Origin: Crossaster papposus
Lineage: Eukaryota; Echinodermata; Asteroidea; Velatida; Solasteridae
NCBI GenBank assembly: GCA_037893245.1
Contig: JBAIAA010000074.1
Span: 3,472,001 to 3,536,000 of the forward strand
DNA length: 64,000 nucleotides
Direction of reading: 5' to 3'
Below, piece after piece: positions 1 through 10,190 of this stretch. Under the pieces are notes generated by a model. The model did not search any database. It had not been told where the DNA came from and saw nothing but the letters and a program-made list of their open reading frames with translations. Each line of letters begins with the position of its first letter. Position 1 is the first letter of the stretch. The position numbers and the translations under genes were made by a program.

Positions 1-360
1 CCTTTAAGCCATATCTCATCAACAGAACATAATAAATTCAAAATTCTTTTTGTAATATGTTTATTGGGTCATAGACATATATGCACACAATTGTGAAAAA
101 TGTGTGACATCATCATGACGTCATCAAAATGCTATTCAAAAAATCTAAGATGGCCGCCATAAAGAGCAAATGTAAACATTGGTTTTCATGTTAAGTATAT
201 CCTAACGTTTCCAAAAATGTATAGCAAATCTACACAAAAATTGAACGAAAATACATAAGAAACCTGACTATAGCCACAGTTTCAAGCAAGGGGAATAACC
301 TCATCAACACCTCGTTTGATTCTGTGTGGCCATTGTTAATGAAAACATCCCTGCTTAGCG

Positions 361-523
361 ATATGTGACCCAGCACGAGTAAATGAGACACTTTGCGGCA
401 AAAATAAAAATTGAGATTTTGATTTCATCATTTAAAGCTTGTTTAGCTTTAAATGATGAAATCAAAATCTCAATTTTTTTTTTTGCCGCAAAGTGTCTCA
501 TTGACTCGTGCTGGGTCACATAT
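361..523. repeat. Near-perfect hairpin (foldback MITE), TATGTGACCC ends
   Basis: Two arms of about 78 bases are almost exact reverse complements around a 5-base loop (TGTTT) near 439-443. The ends read ATATGTGACCCAGCACGAG and its complement. It lies in the intron upstream of the first visible KLHL exon. The rest of 1-807 shows no recognisable feature. The low divergence between the arms suggests a young insertion. Confidence 0.9.
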
Positions 524-807
524 AGATTCAGGCTATATGGACCTGTCAGGCACAAAGCCTTCTTAATGATCACTATCTTTGTGTTAATCTTCATTCCACA
601 TGTGTACATCCTCTGCATACCTATGTACATACTCCTTAAATGATTCTCATCACTGTCATCACAATCTTTTCCATCTGCATCATCAATTTCCATCCTCATC
701 CCTAACATTTGTTTTTTTAATCATCTTCCCCATCTCCCATTCCCATCTTAATACCTCCGGCTTGTCTCATCTATTCATGCCCTCGCTTCATCCTTATTCC
801 TCCCCAG

Positions 808-936
808 GGATCTTAGAGATCCACATAGACACGGTCCAGTCCCTCCTCGACACGGCTGCCATGCTGCAGCTCACCGACGTACAGAAGGCGTGCTCTGAAT
901 TCCTCAAGAGGCAACTGCACCCTGCCAACTGCCTAG
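808..936 (+). CDS. KLHL exon: end of BTB domain
   Basis: The exon starts after a TCCCCAG acceptor and ends before GTAAGG. It encodes [15 protein letters not shown] to [13 protein letters not shown], the helical end of a BTB fold followed by the typical HPxNCLG entry into BACK. One base of the first glycine codon must come from an upstream exon outside the window. Confidence 0.92.
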
Positions 937-3900
937 GTAAGGACTGGTAAAGCCAGTCTAGGCCGGTAATCATTTCACCGCTTTGTTTTTCAGGATATGC
1001 AGAATCTACCTCAGGCGATTATTGATTACCAGCTCAAACCTTGTGTGTTTACAAGTATATTTAAAAAATGAGATCCTGAGAAGATTGCTCTAAAACTCTT
1101 GCAAGGTTTCTGTAAACCTAAATCCTGTTAGTGAGTCAGATCATAGAGAAAGAAACAGTCTGTTCCTTTATCTGTAGTCAGATTGACTTCTTTTGGCGAT
1201 TGTAAGTAGATGTCGTTCTTTTATAGATAAGGTCCTGTTTTAGGTCGGCAAAGACATGGGCCCCATATGGGCAAAGACATGGGTCCAGTATGGGCCCAGT
1301 ATGGGCAAAGACATGGGCCCCATATGGGCAAAGACATGGGCCCCATATGGGCAAAGACATGGGCCCCATATGAGCATAGACATGGGCCCCATATGGGCAA
1401 AGACATGGGCCCTATATGGTCAAAGACATGGGCCCCATATGAGCATAGACATGGGCCCCATATGGGCAAAGACATGGGCCCCATATGGGCAAAGACATGG
1501 GCCCCATATGTGCAAAGACATGGGCCCCATATGGGCAAAGACATGGGCCCTATATGGTCAAAGACATGGCCCCATATGGGCAAAGACATGGGCCCCATAT
1601 GGGCAAAGAGATGGGCCCTATATGGGCAAAGACATGGGCCCTATATGGGCAAAGACATGGGCCCTATATGGTCAAAGACATGGGCCCCATATGGGCAAAG
1701 ACATGGGCCCCATATGGGCAAAGACATGGGCCCTATATGGGCAAAGACATGGGCCCCATATGGGCAAAGACATGGGCCCTATATGGTCAAAGACATGGGC
1801 CCCATATGGTCAAAGACATGGGCCCCATATGGGCAAAGACATGGGTCCAGTATGGGCCCAGTATGGGCAAAGACATGGGCCCCATATGGGCAAAGACATG
1901 GGTCCAGTATGGGCCCAGTATGGGCAAAGACATGGGCCCCATATGGGCAAAGACATGGGCCCCATATGAGCATAGACATGGGCCCCATATGGGCAAAGAC
2001 ATGGGCCCTATATGGTCAAAGACATGGGCCCCATATGAGCATAGACATGGGCCCCATATGGGCAAAGACATGGGCCCCATATGGGCAAAGACATGGGCCC
2101 CATATGTGCAAAGACATGGGCCCCATATGGGCAAAGACATGGGCCCTATATGGTCAAAGACATGGCCCCATATGGGCAAAGAGATGGGCCCTATATGGGC
2201 AAAGACATGGGCCCTATATGGGCAAAGACATGGGCCCTATATGGTCAAAGACATGGGCCCCATATGGGCAAAGACATGGGCCCCATATGGGCAAAGACAT
2301 GGGCCCTATATGGGCAAAGACATGGGCCCCATATGGGCAAAGACATGGGCCCTATATGGTCAAAGACATGGGCCCCATATGGTCAAAGACATGGGCCCCA
2401 TATGGGCAAAGACGTAACGCCATAAAGATACAAATTTAAATATTGGATTTGTTAGGGAAAATTGTCATTTTGTTATTAAAGGCCTAAACAAATTTTTTCA
2501 ATCAAAATTATTACATATTCTCTTACATGGACTCGTACACAAGTACACGTCCATGTACATGTAAATACACGTCCATGTAGTATGTAAGTACACGTCCATG
2601 TGTTTGTATTGCTATTTCAGTTCCACAGGATTACCGTACATCCTCGTTAATAGAAATGATTATATTTTCTTGTTAGTGACTATGGTGACTACAACCCCTG
2701 TACTACATGTATAGTCCCTCGCTCTGAAGGCATTTCAGCTCAGTTCTAGTGTAGTTATTTTAGCCCTAACATCACCAGGATTCTAGCCATGGTGGGCGGC
2801 GCCGGGCGGTACCGCCCAGTACTGCAAATTTTCGCCCGGCACTTGGGTTCAAACTGGCTGTGCCGCCCGGCACAATTTTTTTATTTATTTTTTTATCAAA
2901 TTATGTGCACAAAAGAAAGAGAGGAGATACAAAGTCCCGTTAATCATGTTCATGTAGTAATTAATTTTATTGCTAGACTTTCACAGAAACATGCAAAAAT
3001 TAACTGGACCCCGGCCGTGAGGCGCGAGAGCTTTGCTCGCTGCGCTTGCATTGCTTCGCAATCTAATAATTTACCCGGCACTAAAAAGGTCCTAGCTAGA
3101 ACCCTGAACATCACCAAATACTACAAAGTACTACTTGAGTAAACTGCAGTATGCAGTACTCTTATCACACTGGTTTATGACTAGTGTTGAGTAGTATTTT
3201 GTACTGTACCCCAAATGAATGTCTAGGTCGTGCTACAATTTGGAATACAAATTCAATTTGATGTAGTTCCTCGATCTTGTTTTGTGGCCAGCTCCATATC
3301 AGGAATTGCCAGAACCCTGTTCGTTGATATCGTCTCTCATTTCAGGGATCCGTAATTTTGCCGATGCCCACACCTGCACAGACCTCGTGGAGGCTTCGGG
3401 CAAGTTTGCCGAGCGACACTTCACGGAAGTCGCCAACGAGGAAGAATTCCTGCAGCTTCCAAAACCCCAGCTGGCTGAGCTGCTCAAGTGCGAGGACCTG
3501 AACGTCCGCAGCGAAGAAGAGGTGTACATCGCCATCATGCGCTGGGTCTACCATGACAAAGAGGCGAGGCGAGGGGAGATCGCGGAGCTGCTGCGCTCCA
3601 TCCGCATGCCGCTCCTGTCCCCGCGATTCCTCGTCGACACGGTGGAAGCAGAGGAACTGATCAAGCAGGACATCAAGTGTAGGGACTTGCTGGATGAGGC
3701 TAAGAACTACCACATGCTGCCGGATCGACGAACGCGTATGCAGCAGGAGAGAATCAAACCACGGAGGTCTACCGTGGGTAAGTGATTGAGAGTTGGGTAG
3801 TGGTCTTGCCGTTCGGACACAAAGTTAGGTTCCGTGGGGGTTAGACCGGCAGCCCAGAGCACTTTTGGTAAACGTACGAGGTACTAATATCTGAACACAG

Positions 3901-6900
3901 GAACATTTAGGGTGTAACCTAACATATGCAGAAATGTATGTCTGCTGGGGAACCCCCGCTGTGTGTGGCCCCTGGGGGCATCCAAAAGGGGGCATCTGCA
4001 TTGATCAGCTTCATTTATAAAAAATGTACATTAGTTTTGACATTTTTTATGCACATTCGGTTAAATTTTATAAAAGCTTACAAACTTGACGCCGTCGCGA
4101 CATAACAATTTTTGTATTTGCCCTTATATTTGCTTTAACAAGTTGGAACCGGCCTTAATTATTATAATCATCATAACCAACATAACTTTGGTTTTGTACA
4201 TGAAATTGAAGTTTATCTGATTTTGAATTGAACTTGTGAAACACAACAACAAAATTGTTTAGGCGAGTACATATAATCTTATCCTCAAGCTTATTACATA
4301 ATAGGAGGATTTGTAACACACTAACACTGTCTTTAACATTTACAAAAAATTGCTGAAAAAAAAACGCACAAATGATTACACTGACAGTAATATTTCCTAT
4401 TGATTCACAGGGTCTATCTATTGCATTGGCGGAATGGACAGCACGGGTCATTCGTTAAGTAGCGTTGAGCGCTACAACCTAAGTAACGGTCGAGTCAGCA
4501 TTGAGGCTAGCATGAACTCACCGCGAAGTGGGGTGGGCGTGTCTGTACTGGAGGGCAAGTTGTATGCTGTAGGTGAGTAGCGAAACATTAAAGAAGGGAG
4601 TTTCTTTTGGCCTGTGCCCTGTGTATCCTTCAAATCCTGCCAGAATCCTTTAAATTGACTGAGAAACGTCGAGAGCAGACACTTTTCCATAACATATTAA
4701 GCCTAACTCCCTACCCCACTTTTTTGAAGTATCCTGAAACCTTCAGTGTTAATCATTATTATTTTTAACATTATTTTTGTTATGGTAATGAAACCAAGGA
4801 TCCCTTAATAGCGCACTGTAGCTCGTAAGCCTGAGAAAACCTGTAGAGAGAAGACAATGAGAAGAACGTACAGTTTTAGAGGTAGAAGGAAAACCCCAGA
4901 TGAGTATCTAGGGGAAAACCCACAAAGTCAGGCAGGGACTGAAAACCCAATCCACATATTGGCCCAGGCGGGATTCAAACCCGGGTCACAGCGGTGGAAG
5001 GCGAGGAAAGAACTGCTACGCCAACCTGACTCTCCTGACAAGTTGGGAAACAGTCAACATAGGGCAAGGTAGCTTAGTTGGTAGAGCGCCGGTCTGGTAT
5101 TCTGGAGGTCGCAGGTTTGATTCCCGCAGTGATTGCTGGTATAAGAGGTTTTTGAGGGGTGTGTCAGGGCAGGGACTGAAAACCCAATCCACATGGCCAA
5201 GCAGGATTCGAACCTGGGTCACAGCGGTGGAAGGCGAAGAAAGAACCGCTACGCATACTCTCCTGACTTTTTGGTTTGTTATATCAGAAATTTGTATTAG
5301 GGGGAGTGGAAGTCCAATTCACTGTGCACATAAATGCAAAGTCAGAACCAGCAGCCGATTTCACGAAACCTTACGCAATGGCGCAAGCCTCCTTGCGCCA
5401 CAATTTATTGCGTAAGCTGCGCCACTTTTGTTTGCTGCTCAACATTTCGCTTACGACAGTTTCACAAAAGTTTGACAGTGCGTAAGTCAGCGGCTTACAC
5501 AACAAATTATGGCATAGCTTGCGGAGTCAATTTAGGTGGCGTAAGAGGTGGCGTAGCCTATATTACCAGCAAATCGTAATTGACGTGGAGCCCGTCATTG
5601 CTCAACTATATTAAGCTTGATGAAAGACAATTGTTATAAGTAAAAGAATTGTTATTTTACCCGTGACAGAATGTTTAACGTTGCCGCAAGATTCTGCAGA
5701 AAGTGGAACCAAATTATTTTTAAAACGGTTGGCGAAGGTGATACAATGAATATTTTGTGAAAGAACGTTGCGCAACTACGCCAAGTTTTGTGAAATGGTC
5801 CGTAAAGAAATGGCGCAGCTACACAACTTTTTGGTTGCGTAAGCCCTATGCCACTTTTGAAAATGGCGCAAGCTACGCATTTTTCGTGAAATCGGCTGCT
5901 GGGCCTTTAGTTTGCTATAACCAGAGTTTGTATTAACGAGAGATGACTGTACTCTCTCTTCTTGCCTTACCAGGAGGCTACGATGGAAGCCAATACATGA
6001 ACACCGTGGAGTGTCTAGATCCAGCCACGAGACGCTGGCATCGTGTAGCTTCCATGCTCCACGTCCGTCGTTACCACTCTGTCATTGCTCATGACAAGCT
6101 ACTGTATGCTGTCGGGGGCTATGACAGCTCTAGCGTGCTGGATTCAGTGGAGGCCTATGACCCACGAACAAACAGATGGTGTAAGGAGAGAATTAAAGTC
6201 ACTTTTCTTTCTGTTTGCAGGTTTTCTTTGTTTGTGTTGGTTAAACACAGTTTTAGGAACAAAAACCAGTCCTCAATTCTGTATGTCAGTATGCCTGTAT
6301 ATGTCCGTATGTATTTTTTGTTAAATGTCTAACTTCTACATGCTTTCATGAATTTTGATGAAACTTGGATGCAGTGACCCTTGATTGGAAAGACGCAATT
6401 CGTTATCGGATTACTGAGTAAAAGGTCACGAAGGGGTCATTGGAGGTCGTTGTTTAAACATGCACAAAATATGACCTTTTAGGAATGCAAAACATAGAGA
6501 TCGACCGCAGGTTACTTGTTTTTTTTCTCTTATCACAGTTTTTTCTCTTATCAGTGTCTCATTCACAGAAATGTTGATTTTGATGAATAAAGTAGAACAA
6601 ATACAATTTTGTGTGCATCGTTCTGTTGTACTACAATAGAGCCGGCTTTTTCAAAGCCTGTTTTCTCAGTTGTGTAATTTGAACTCCAATGTCATATATC
6701 CAGAATGGGAGGGGCTATGTAGCTCTATTATATACCAAATGAAAGCTTACACTGTGGGCTTTCCAACCATGTATATAACTCAATTTCACTGTTTTGTGAC
6801 ATAATACCCATTTTTGTAGAGTGGGTCATATATTTGCTTATTCACAAATTAGAACCTGACGTGTGAATCCGTCATTCACTGGTTAAGTTCTGAAACAAAA

Positions 6901-9900
6901 CGTGTTCTTGGGTTTTTTTGCAGGGAGAGTAGGGAGTTTGGACACCAAGCGTAGACACATAGGTGTGGCTGCCATGGGTGATTATTTGTACGCTGTAGGA
7001 GGTAGTGACGGCACGTCGTACTTAAATAGCATAGAAAAGTACGACCCCAGGTTAAATCAGGTTAGTGAGGACATCAAACAAATACATAAATAGCCCCTCA
7101 AGTCTCCCCTTCAATCGCAGTGGAATAACCGACCCTTGACCTAGTCAGGGACATTGGGGCATCATAGGGGCCGTTTGGTTTGGTTCAGATTCTTCCAAAA
7201 GCACCAAATTTGGGCAAGATAGTACCTATACCATACTTGTTCGATTTTTGCTATGATTTTCCATTTATTTTTCTTGGGGCAACTGTGCCAGTAAGTAACT
7301 TTGTGAATTTAAAGCTCATCAATCCTGACGTTTGACGAGACTAATTAATGGTATTTAAGTAAAAGGTAAATGCGCGCAACTTTAGGGAATATAATAAAAA
7401 TAATAGCCATTTTGGATAATTATTATGTTCTTATAGTTATTCATTAATTTATATGCTTCAGAAAATGTTATTTAACCAGTTCGCGCCGGATGACGTATAT
7501 AAACGCAAACATTTCCCAAAATTCAAAACGGATGACGCATAAACACGCCAAGTTCAAGTTCGGAAATGTATGTCAGCAGCGCGCAAAGGCCGGAAATGCG
7601 TGGGTGTGCTTCCCGGCACTATCAGCCTGAACCCGCTTCGGATCGAGTTTCGTTAAAAATAATCTCGCCCGTCGGCTCGACGTTGTTAAAATAATCCCGG
7701 CGCGAACTGGTTAAGTAAGGATGTTTCCTTTTTTTTGTTTTTTACAAATATACCCAAATAAATATATTAAATATAGTAAGGATGTTTAAGTAGAATCTCC
7801 AAAATAATTGTTTACTTTTTTTTTTTTTTTTAACAAATATACCCAAATATGAAAATAAATATATTACACCGCAGGTATTAAGGATTTATGCAAATTATGG
7901 CGGCCCCAAAGGGTGCCCATCTTGGCACCCATCAAAAATCGAAAAGGATTGGTATAGGTACAATCTTGCCCAAATTTGGTTCTTTTGGAAGAATCTGATC
8001 TAAGATATCCCTAACAATCCAGACTAACCTCTATGCCTATTACTTACAGTGGATTCCAGTGGACAGCATGCATTCCAGGAGAGGAGGTGTTGGAGTGGCT
8101 ACGCTTGGAGGGAGGCTGTACGCCATGGGAGGCTATGACGGACAGTCCAATCTGAACACGCTGGAGAGATACTACCCAGAAGATGATAGGTAATATATAA
8201 TAATAATTGGGAGGCTAATCATCATTACTCGAAGCTTGTGTGCTGAATTGCGAAGGACGCGGCTACAACGTGGTCAAGTCGCTGAGATGTAAAGGCGCCT
8301 ATGGCAGCCGGCCACATCGACTCTTATATGACTACGGAGCACAGCCTGAGATCGAAAGTGTTTGATTTTTCGAGAGGAAAGAAAACCGGAGGACCGGGAG
8401 AAAAACCCTTGTGGCACAGGAGAGAACCATTGCACAACTCGACTCACATATGGTCCGGGCCGGGAATCGAACCCGGGCCACATTGGTGAGAGACAAGCGC
8501 TTTACACACAAGCCTATAGAACCTGTTGGACCTGGTAGGACAGGTAGGACCTGTGGGACCTGTTAGGAATATGGCAGGGGGACCTGTTAGGAATATGGCA
8601 GGGGGACCTCACACTTCCTTGTGTCTTCCTAAGTCCTCATCCTCGGACACTATGAACATCTAACAAAAGAAACACAGAGCATTAAACATTGACTGGAGGG
8701 TTGGGGCTCAGGGATAAAGAAAATCCAATGTTCAGGGTCGTGGGCTGTAGGCGTGAGGATATAGGTGATCCCATTACCTGGGTCAAAGCAGGGCTGGAAC
8801 TGGTCCGGGTTTTGCTTGGTGATACTCAGAAAGTTCTTGATTTGGCTGTTGCGGGATTCTTTGAAGGTTGCTAGAGATGGGGGTGATTTCCTGAATCTTA
8901 GATTAATCAGCTTCGGGATCGCTAGAACTAAGCTGGTTACAGGCAGTGAAAATCTGCCTGTCCAATTGTAAGGGATGTCAGACATTTCTCGTAAGTACAT
9001 GCAAGACCGGTGCGCAGCAACAGCGCCACCATGCGACGGCTTTGGCATTCTCATGTTTGTCATCGCCTTCGTTGTTGGCCTGTCTGCTCTGCACCATTTT
9101 GGCAGTTGGCTGAAATAAACATTCCAACCTAGAGATCCGAAGCATGGGTGTCCGCTGTTATGCTTTGTGGCCACCTTCTAAACAGCTGCCCCCCTACACA
9201 AGGATGCAAGGATAGATTATATTTATTTACTAGCCACTTCCAACAGCGGAGGAACCACCAATTACAGGAATGGGATAATTTGCTTAGCACAAACAAATAT
9301 TGCTCAGTAAAAAACAGATTATTTGCCAAAATTCCATGTGTCTTTCATGCTAAGCAAAAACCAGCCGATTATCAGTCACAAACAATATACGTCACCTGAA
9401 AATTTGGTCCGTAACCCTGCTTTTGCCAAGAAAGAATTTGTGAGCAAGGCTCACCTTAGCAAGAATGGAATGGGACTTTACTGTGTGAATTGATTTATGT
9501 GATTGGACAGTAAATGTTAGATATAGCTTGGACCTTCTTTTTTTTAAATGGAACTGGCAAAAAAATGTACTTCAAAAATCAATTGAGCATTAAGTTTTTT
9601 TAATTGGGTGACATTCGTTCAGTTTTAAAGAACAAGTCAATATTTGAGAAGCTGGGGTTGTAAGAAGTTTCTAAACTCTGTATCTAATTTTGCTTTTTTT
9701 CAGGTGGACGTTTCTCGCCCCGATGGCAGAATGCCGGTCGGGTCACGGCTGCGTGGTCGTGGGTGACCTAATGTACGCTGTTGGAGGTCACGACGGAGTC
9801 CATTACCTAAACACCGTGGAAGTCTTTGACACTCAACTTGGGGAGTGGCACAGCCAGGGACCCATGGGGACGTGTAGGGCTGTGGCTGGCCTGGCTGTCC

Positions 9901-9929
9901 TCAATAACATTCCCTGTACCAACGTTTAA
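808..9929 (+). CDS. Kelch-like (KLHL) BTB-BACK-Kelch protein, 5'-truncated by window
   Basis: Exons are 808-936, 3346-3777, 4411-4572, 5974-6180, 6924-7060, 8050-8189 and 9704-9929. All introns are GT/AG and every junction keeps one frame, giving 477 residues plus TAA. In order the protein has the C-terminal end of a BTB domain (about residues 1-43), a BACK domain (about 44-150), a basic linker (KPRRSTVG) and six kelch blades, each with a YAVGG or YCIGG-type diglycine core. Proteins with this layout are substrate adaptors for cullin-3 ubiquitin ligases: BTB/BACK bind CUL3 and the propeller binds substrate. The BACK segment resembles KLHL20/KLHL3-type proteins, and the linker and first blade recall KLHL1/4/5, so I do not assign an ortholog. 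The start codon and most of the BTB domain lie upstream of the window. The introns are full of transposons but no exon appears damaged. Confidence 0.93.
1251..2415. repeat. 23-bp minisatellite, about 50 units
   Basis: The unit is GGGCAAAGACATGGGCCCC followed by ATAT, 23 bases, repeated without interruption with variants such as GGTCAAAG, GAGCATAG and a GTCCAGTATGGGCCC form. Because 23 is not a multiple of three, all three forward frames, and long stretches of the reverse frames, are open, which creates false long ORFs. It lies in the KLHL intron between the BTB and BACK exons. Confidence 0.97.
2530..2605. repeat. Short repeat of GTACACGTCCATGTA
   Basis: Three to four imperfect copies of a roughly 25-base block with ACACGTCCATGT are visible. 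Nothing else is seen between 2416 and 2775. Confidence 0.6.
2776..3106 (+). mobile_element. hAT-type MITE, copy 1
   Basis: The ends are CAGGATTCTAGC and GCTAGAACCCTG. The element is flanked by the perfect 8-bp duplication AACATCAC (2768-2775 and 3107-3114). An 8-bp target duplication and CAGGG-type termini are characteristic of hAT transposons. A second copy lies at 55,845-56,179. There is no transposase, so it is non-autonomous. It is in a KLHL intron. Confidence 0.9.
3346..3777 (+). CDS. KLHL exon: BACK domain
   Basis: The exon begins after TTTCAG and ends before GTAAGTG. It encodes IRNFADAH through [25 protein letters not shown] and KPRRSTVG, the complete BACK domain and the linker to the propeller. 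GC content is clearly higher than in the flanking introns. Confidence 0.94.
4411..4572 (+). CDS. KLHL exon: kelch blade 1 and start of blade 2
   Basis: The exon follows ATTCACAG and ends before GTGAGT. It encodes [16 protein letters not shown] and [15 protein letters not shown], the first blade and the leading strand of the second. The glycine codon is split with the next exon (phase 1). Confidence 0.92.
4755..5270 (-). mobile_element. tRNA-derived SINE cluster
   Basis: The blocks 4,933-5,045 and 5,155-5,268 are direct duplicates. Each carries, on the minus strand, a Pol III B-box-like GGTTTGAATCC or GGTTCGAATCC tRNA head. The left part (about 4,775-4,850) matches the AATGAAACC...GCCTGAGAAAACCTG segment of the SINEs at 21.9 and 29.1 kb. 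It lies in the KLHL intron between exons 4411-4572 and 5974-6180. Confidence 0.75.
5063..5130 (+). repeat. tRNA-like SINE head (Thr-GGT-like, degenerate)
   Basis: An A-box (TAGCTTAGTTGG) and a B-box (GGTTTGATTCC) stand in tRNA spacing, with a D-arm and an anticodon loop that would read GGT. The acceptor arms do not pair and the T stem has a mismatch, so this is a SINE head or tRNA pseudogene and not a functional tRNA. Confidence 0.7.
5348..5903. mobile_element. MITE with CAGCAGCCGATTTCACGAAA ends
   Basis: The termini CAGCAGCCGATTTCACGAAA and TTTCGTGAAATCGGCTGCTG are inverted repeats. The interior has repeated GCGTAAG and GGCGCAAGC words in both orientations. The central part shares no gene. 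Its CGATTTCACGAAA ends are also found in the element at 41,629-42,228. Confidence 0.85.
5974..6180 (+). CDS. KLHL exon: kelch blades 2-3
   Basis: The exon follows CTTACCAG and ends before GTAAGG. It encodes [13 protein letters not shown] and [11 protein letters not shown] through PRTNRW. The end at 6180 rather than 6178 is chosen because T plus GG restores a tryptophan codon and the correct frame of the next exon. Confidence 0.9.
6540..6845 (-). mobile_element. MITE family E, fragment 1
   Basis: This segment is the reverse of 47,560-47,860. Shared features are GTTGTACTACAAYAGA, the AAAGCCTGTTTTCTCAGTTGTGTAATTTGAACTCC block and a TTTTTGTAGAGTGGGTCATAT end. It lies in the KLHL intron before exon 6924. 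The part 6,330-6,540 shows no clear feature. Confidence 0.75.
6924..7060 (+). CDS. KLHL exon: kelch blade 4
   Basis: The exon follows TTTTTTTGCAG and ends before GTTAGT. It encodes [18 protein letters not shown] and [12 protein letters not shown] through YDPRLNQ. The following intron contains a composite TTAA-type element. Confidence 0.9.
7185..8000. mobile_element. Composite TIR element in KLHL intron, interrupted by a TTAA MITE
   Basis: The outer inverted ends are TCAGATTCTTCCAAAAG followed by ACCAAATTTGGGCAAGAT, matched in reverse at 7,950-8,000. The inside (7,283-7,905) is homologous to one arm of the giant foldback at 49.0-50.3 kb. A family-A MITE sits at 7,472-7,714 inside it; removing it rejoins GAAAATGTTATT to AAGTAAGGATG, as found uninterrupted near 50,050. 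Confidence 0.8.
7472..7714 (+). mobile_element. TTAA MITE family A, copy 1
   Basis: A 243-bp element has the ends TTAACCAGTTCGCGCCGG and CCGGCGCGAACTGGTTAA. TTAA at both ends is the target site of piggyBac-type transposases. The interior holds GATGACGTATATAAACGC, two AAGGCCGGAAATG blocks and GGATCGAGTTTCGTTAA. There is no transposase gene. About ten copies of this family occur in the window. Confidence 0.93.
8050..8189 (+). CDS. KLHL exon: kelch blade 5
   Basis: The exon follows TTACTTACAG and ends before GTAATA. It encodes [30 protein letters not shown] and LERYYPEDD. It is too short to stand out as a long open frame and is supported by homology to kelch blades and by splice phase. Confidence 0.92.
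8300..8515 (-). mobile_element. tRNA-derived SINE, minus strand
   Basis: Read on the minus strand, 8,430-8,510 begins AAAGCGCTTGTCTCTCACC and carries the B-box GGTTCGATTCC, a tRNA-like head. The body GAGAAAAACCC...CACAG is related in style to the other SINEs here. It lies in the last KLHL intron. Confidence 0.65.
8518..8612. repeat. Short GGACCTGTTAGGAATATGG direct repeats
   Basis: Five GGACCTG words are present, and the last two units are exact 25-bp duplicates that include AATATGGCAGGG. Confidence 0.75.
8613..9703. other. Intron sequence with an unassigned 174-codon minus-strand ORF
   Basis: The minus-strand open frame 9,174-8,650 has no domain I recognise. It has no splice context or neighbouring signals and lies in a repeat-rich KLHL intron, so it is most likely chance or a decayed element. 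Nothing else in 9,175-9,703 can be named. Confidence 0.4.
9704..9929 (+). CDS. KLHL terminal coding exon: kelch blade 6 and stop
   Basis: The exon follows a long T tract and CAG. It encodes [34 protein letters not shown] and ends NNIPCTNV before TAA. A stop shortly after the last blade is normal for the family. The final 70 bases resemble the 185-bp tandem units that begin at about 10,180. Confidence 0.9.
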
Positions 9930-10190
9930 CCCAGGTCTTGGGTCCTGCTTTGCTTGTCGAGTAGGATCCAGTTGGATGGCGTTTCTGAAACTACAGTTGA
10001 GGACAAAATCGGAAGAGGATTTGCATGATCACAACCGAGTTTTCCGTCCTCGGCGACGCGCCATGTATCGAAGACCAACCCAGGTTCTAGGTCCTGCACG
10101 CGGGATCCATTTGAATTGGCAAAAACCTTTTACAATCTCTATTAAAGGCTGGCCAGAGATCACTGGAACTCATGATGACAAATGAGGACG
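9865..10190 (+). repeat. Diverged copies leading into the 185-bp array
   Basis: The pattern ACCAACCCAGGT...GGTCCTGC...GGATCCAGTTGG is seen at 9,917-9,975, overlapping the KLHL stop codon. It appears again, shortened, at 10,073-10,125, and then continues as the regular array. This suggests older, diverged units flanking the array. Confidence 0.55.

Noticed and set aside
1251-2415. Possible CRISPR-like array
   Set aside because: There are no unique spacers; the units are contiguous and the sequence is clearly animal nuclear DNA.
1256-2439. Long overlapping open frames of 114-390 codons with [11 protein letters not shown] repeats
   Set aside because: They result from the 23-bp minisatellite, which is open in several frames on both strands. 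There are no splice sites or start context, and the array lies in the middle of a gene's intron.
5063-5130. Functional tRNA-Thr gene
   Set aside because: A- and B-boxes are present, but the acceptor stem does not pair, the T stem is mismatched and the flanks are SINE copies.
8650-9174. 174-codon minus-strand frame in a KLHL intron
   Set aside because: No domain, no start or splice context, and random-looking composition. It is recorded as unassigned, not as a gene.
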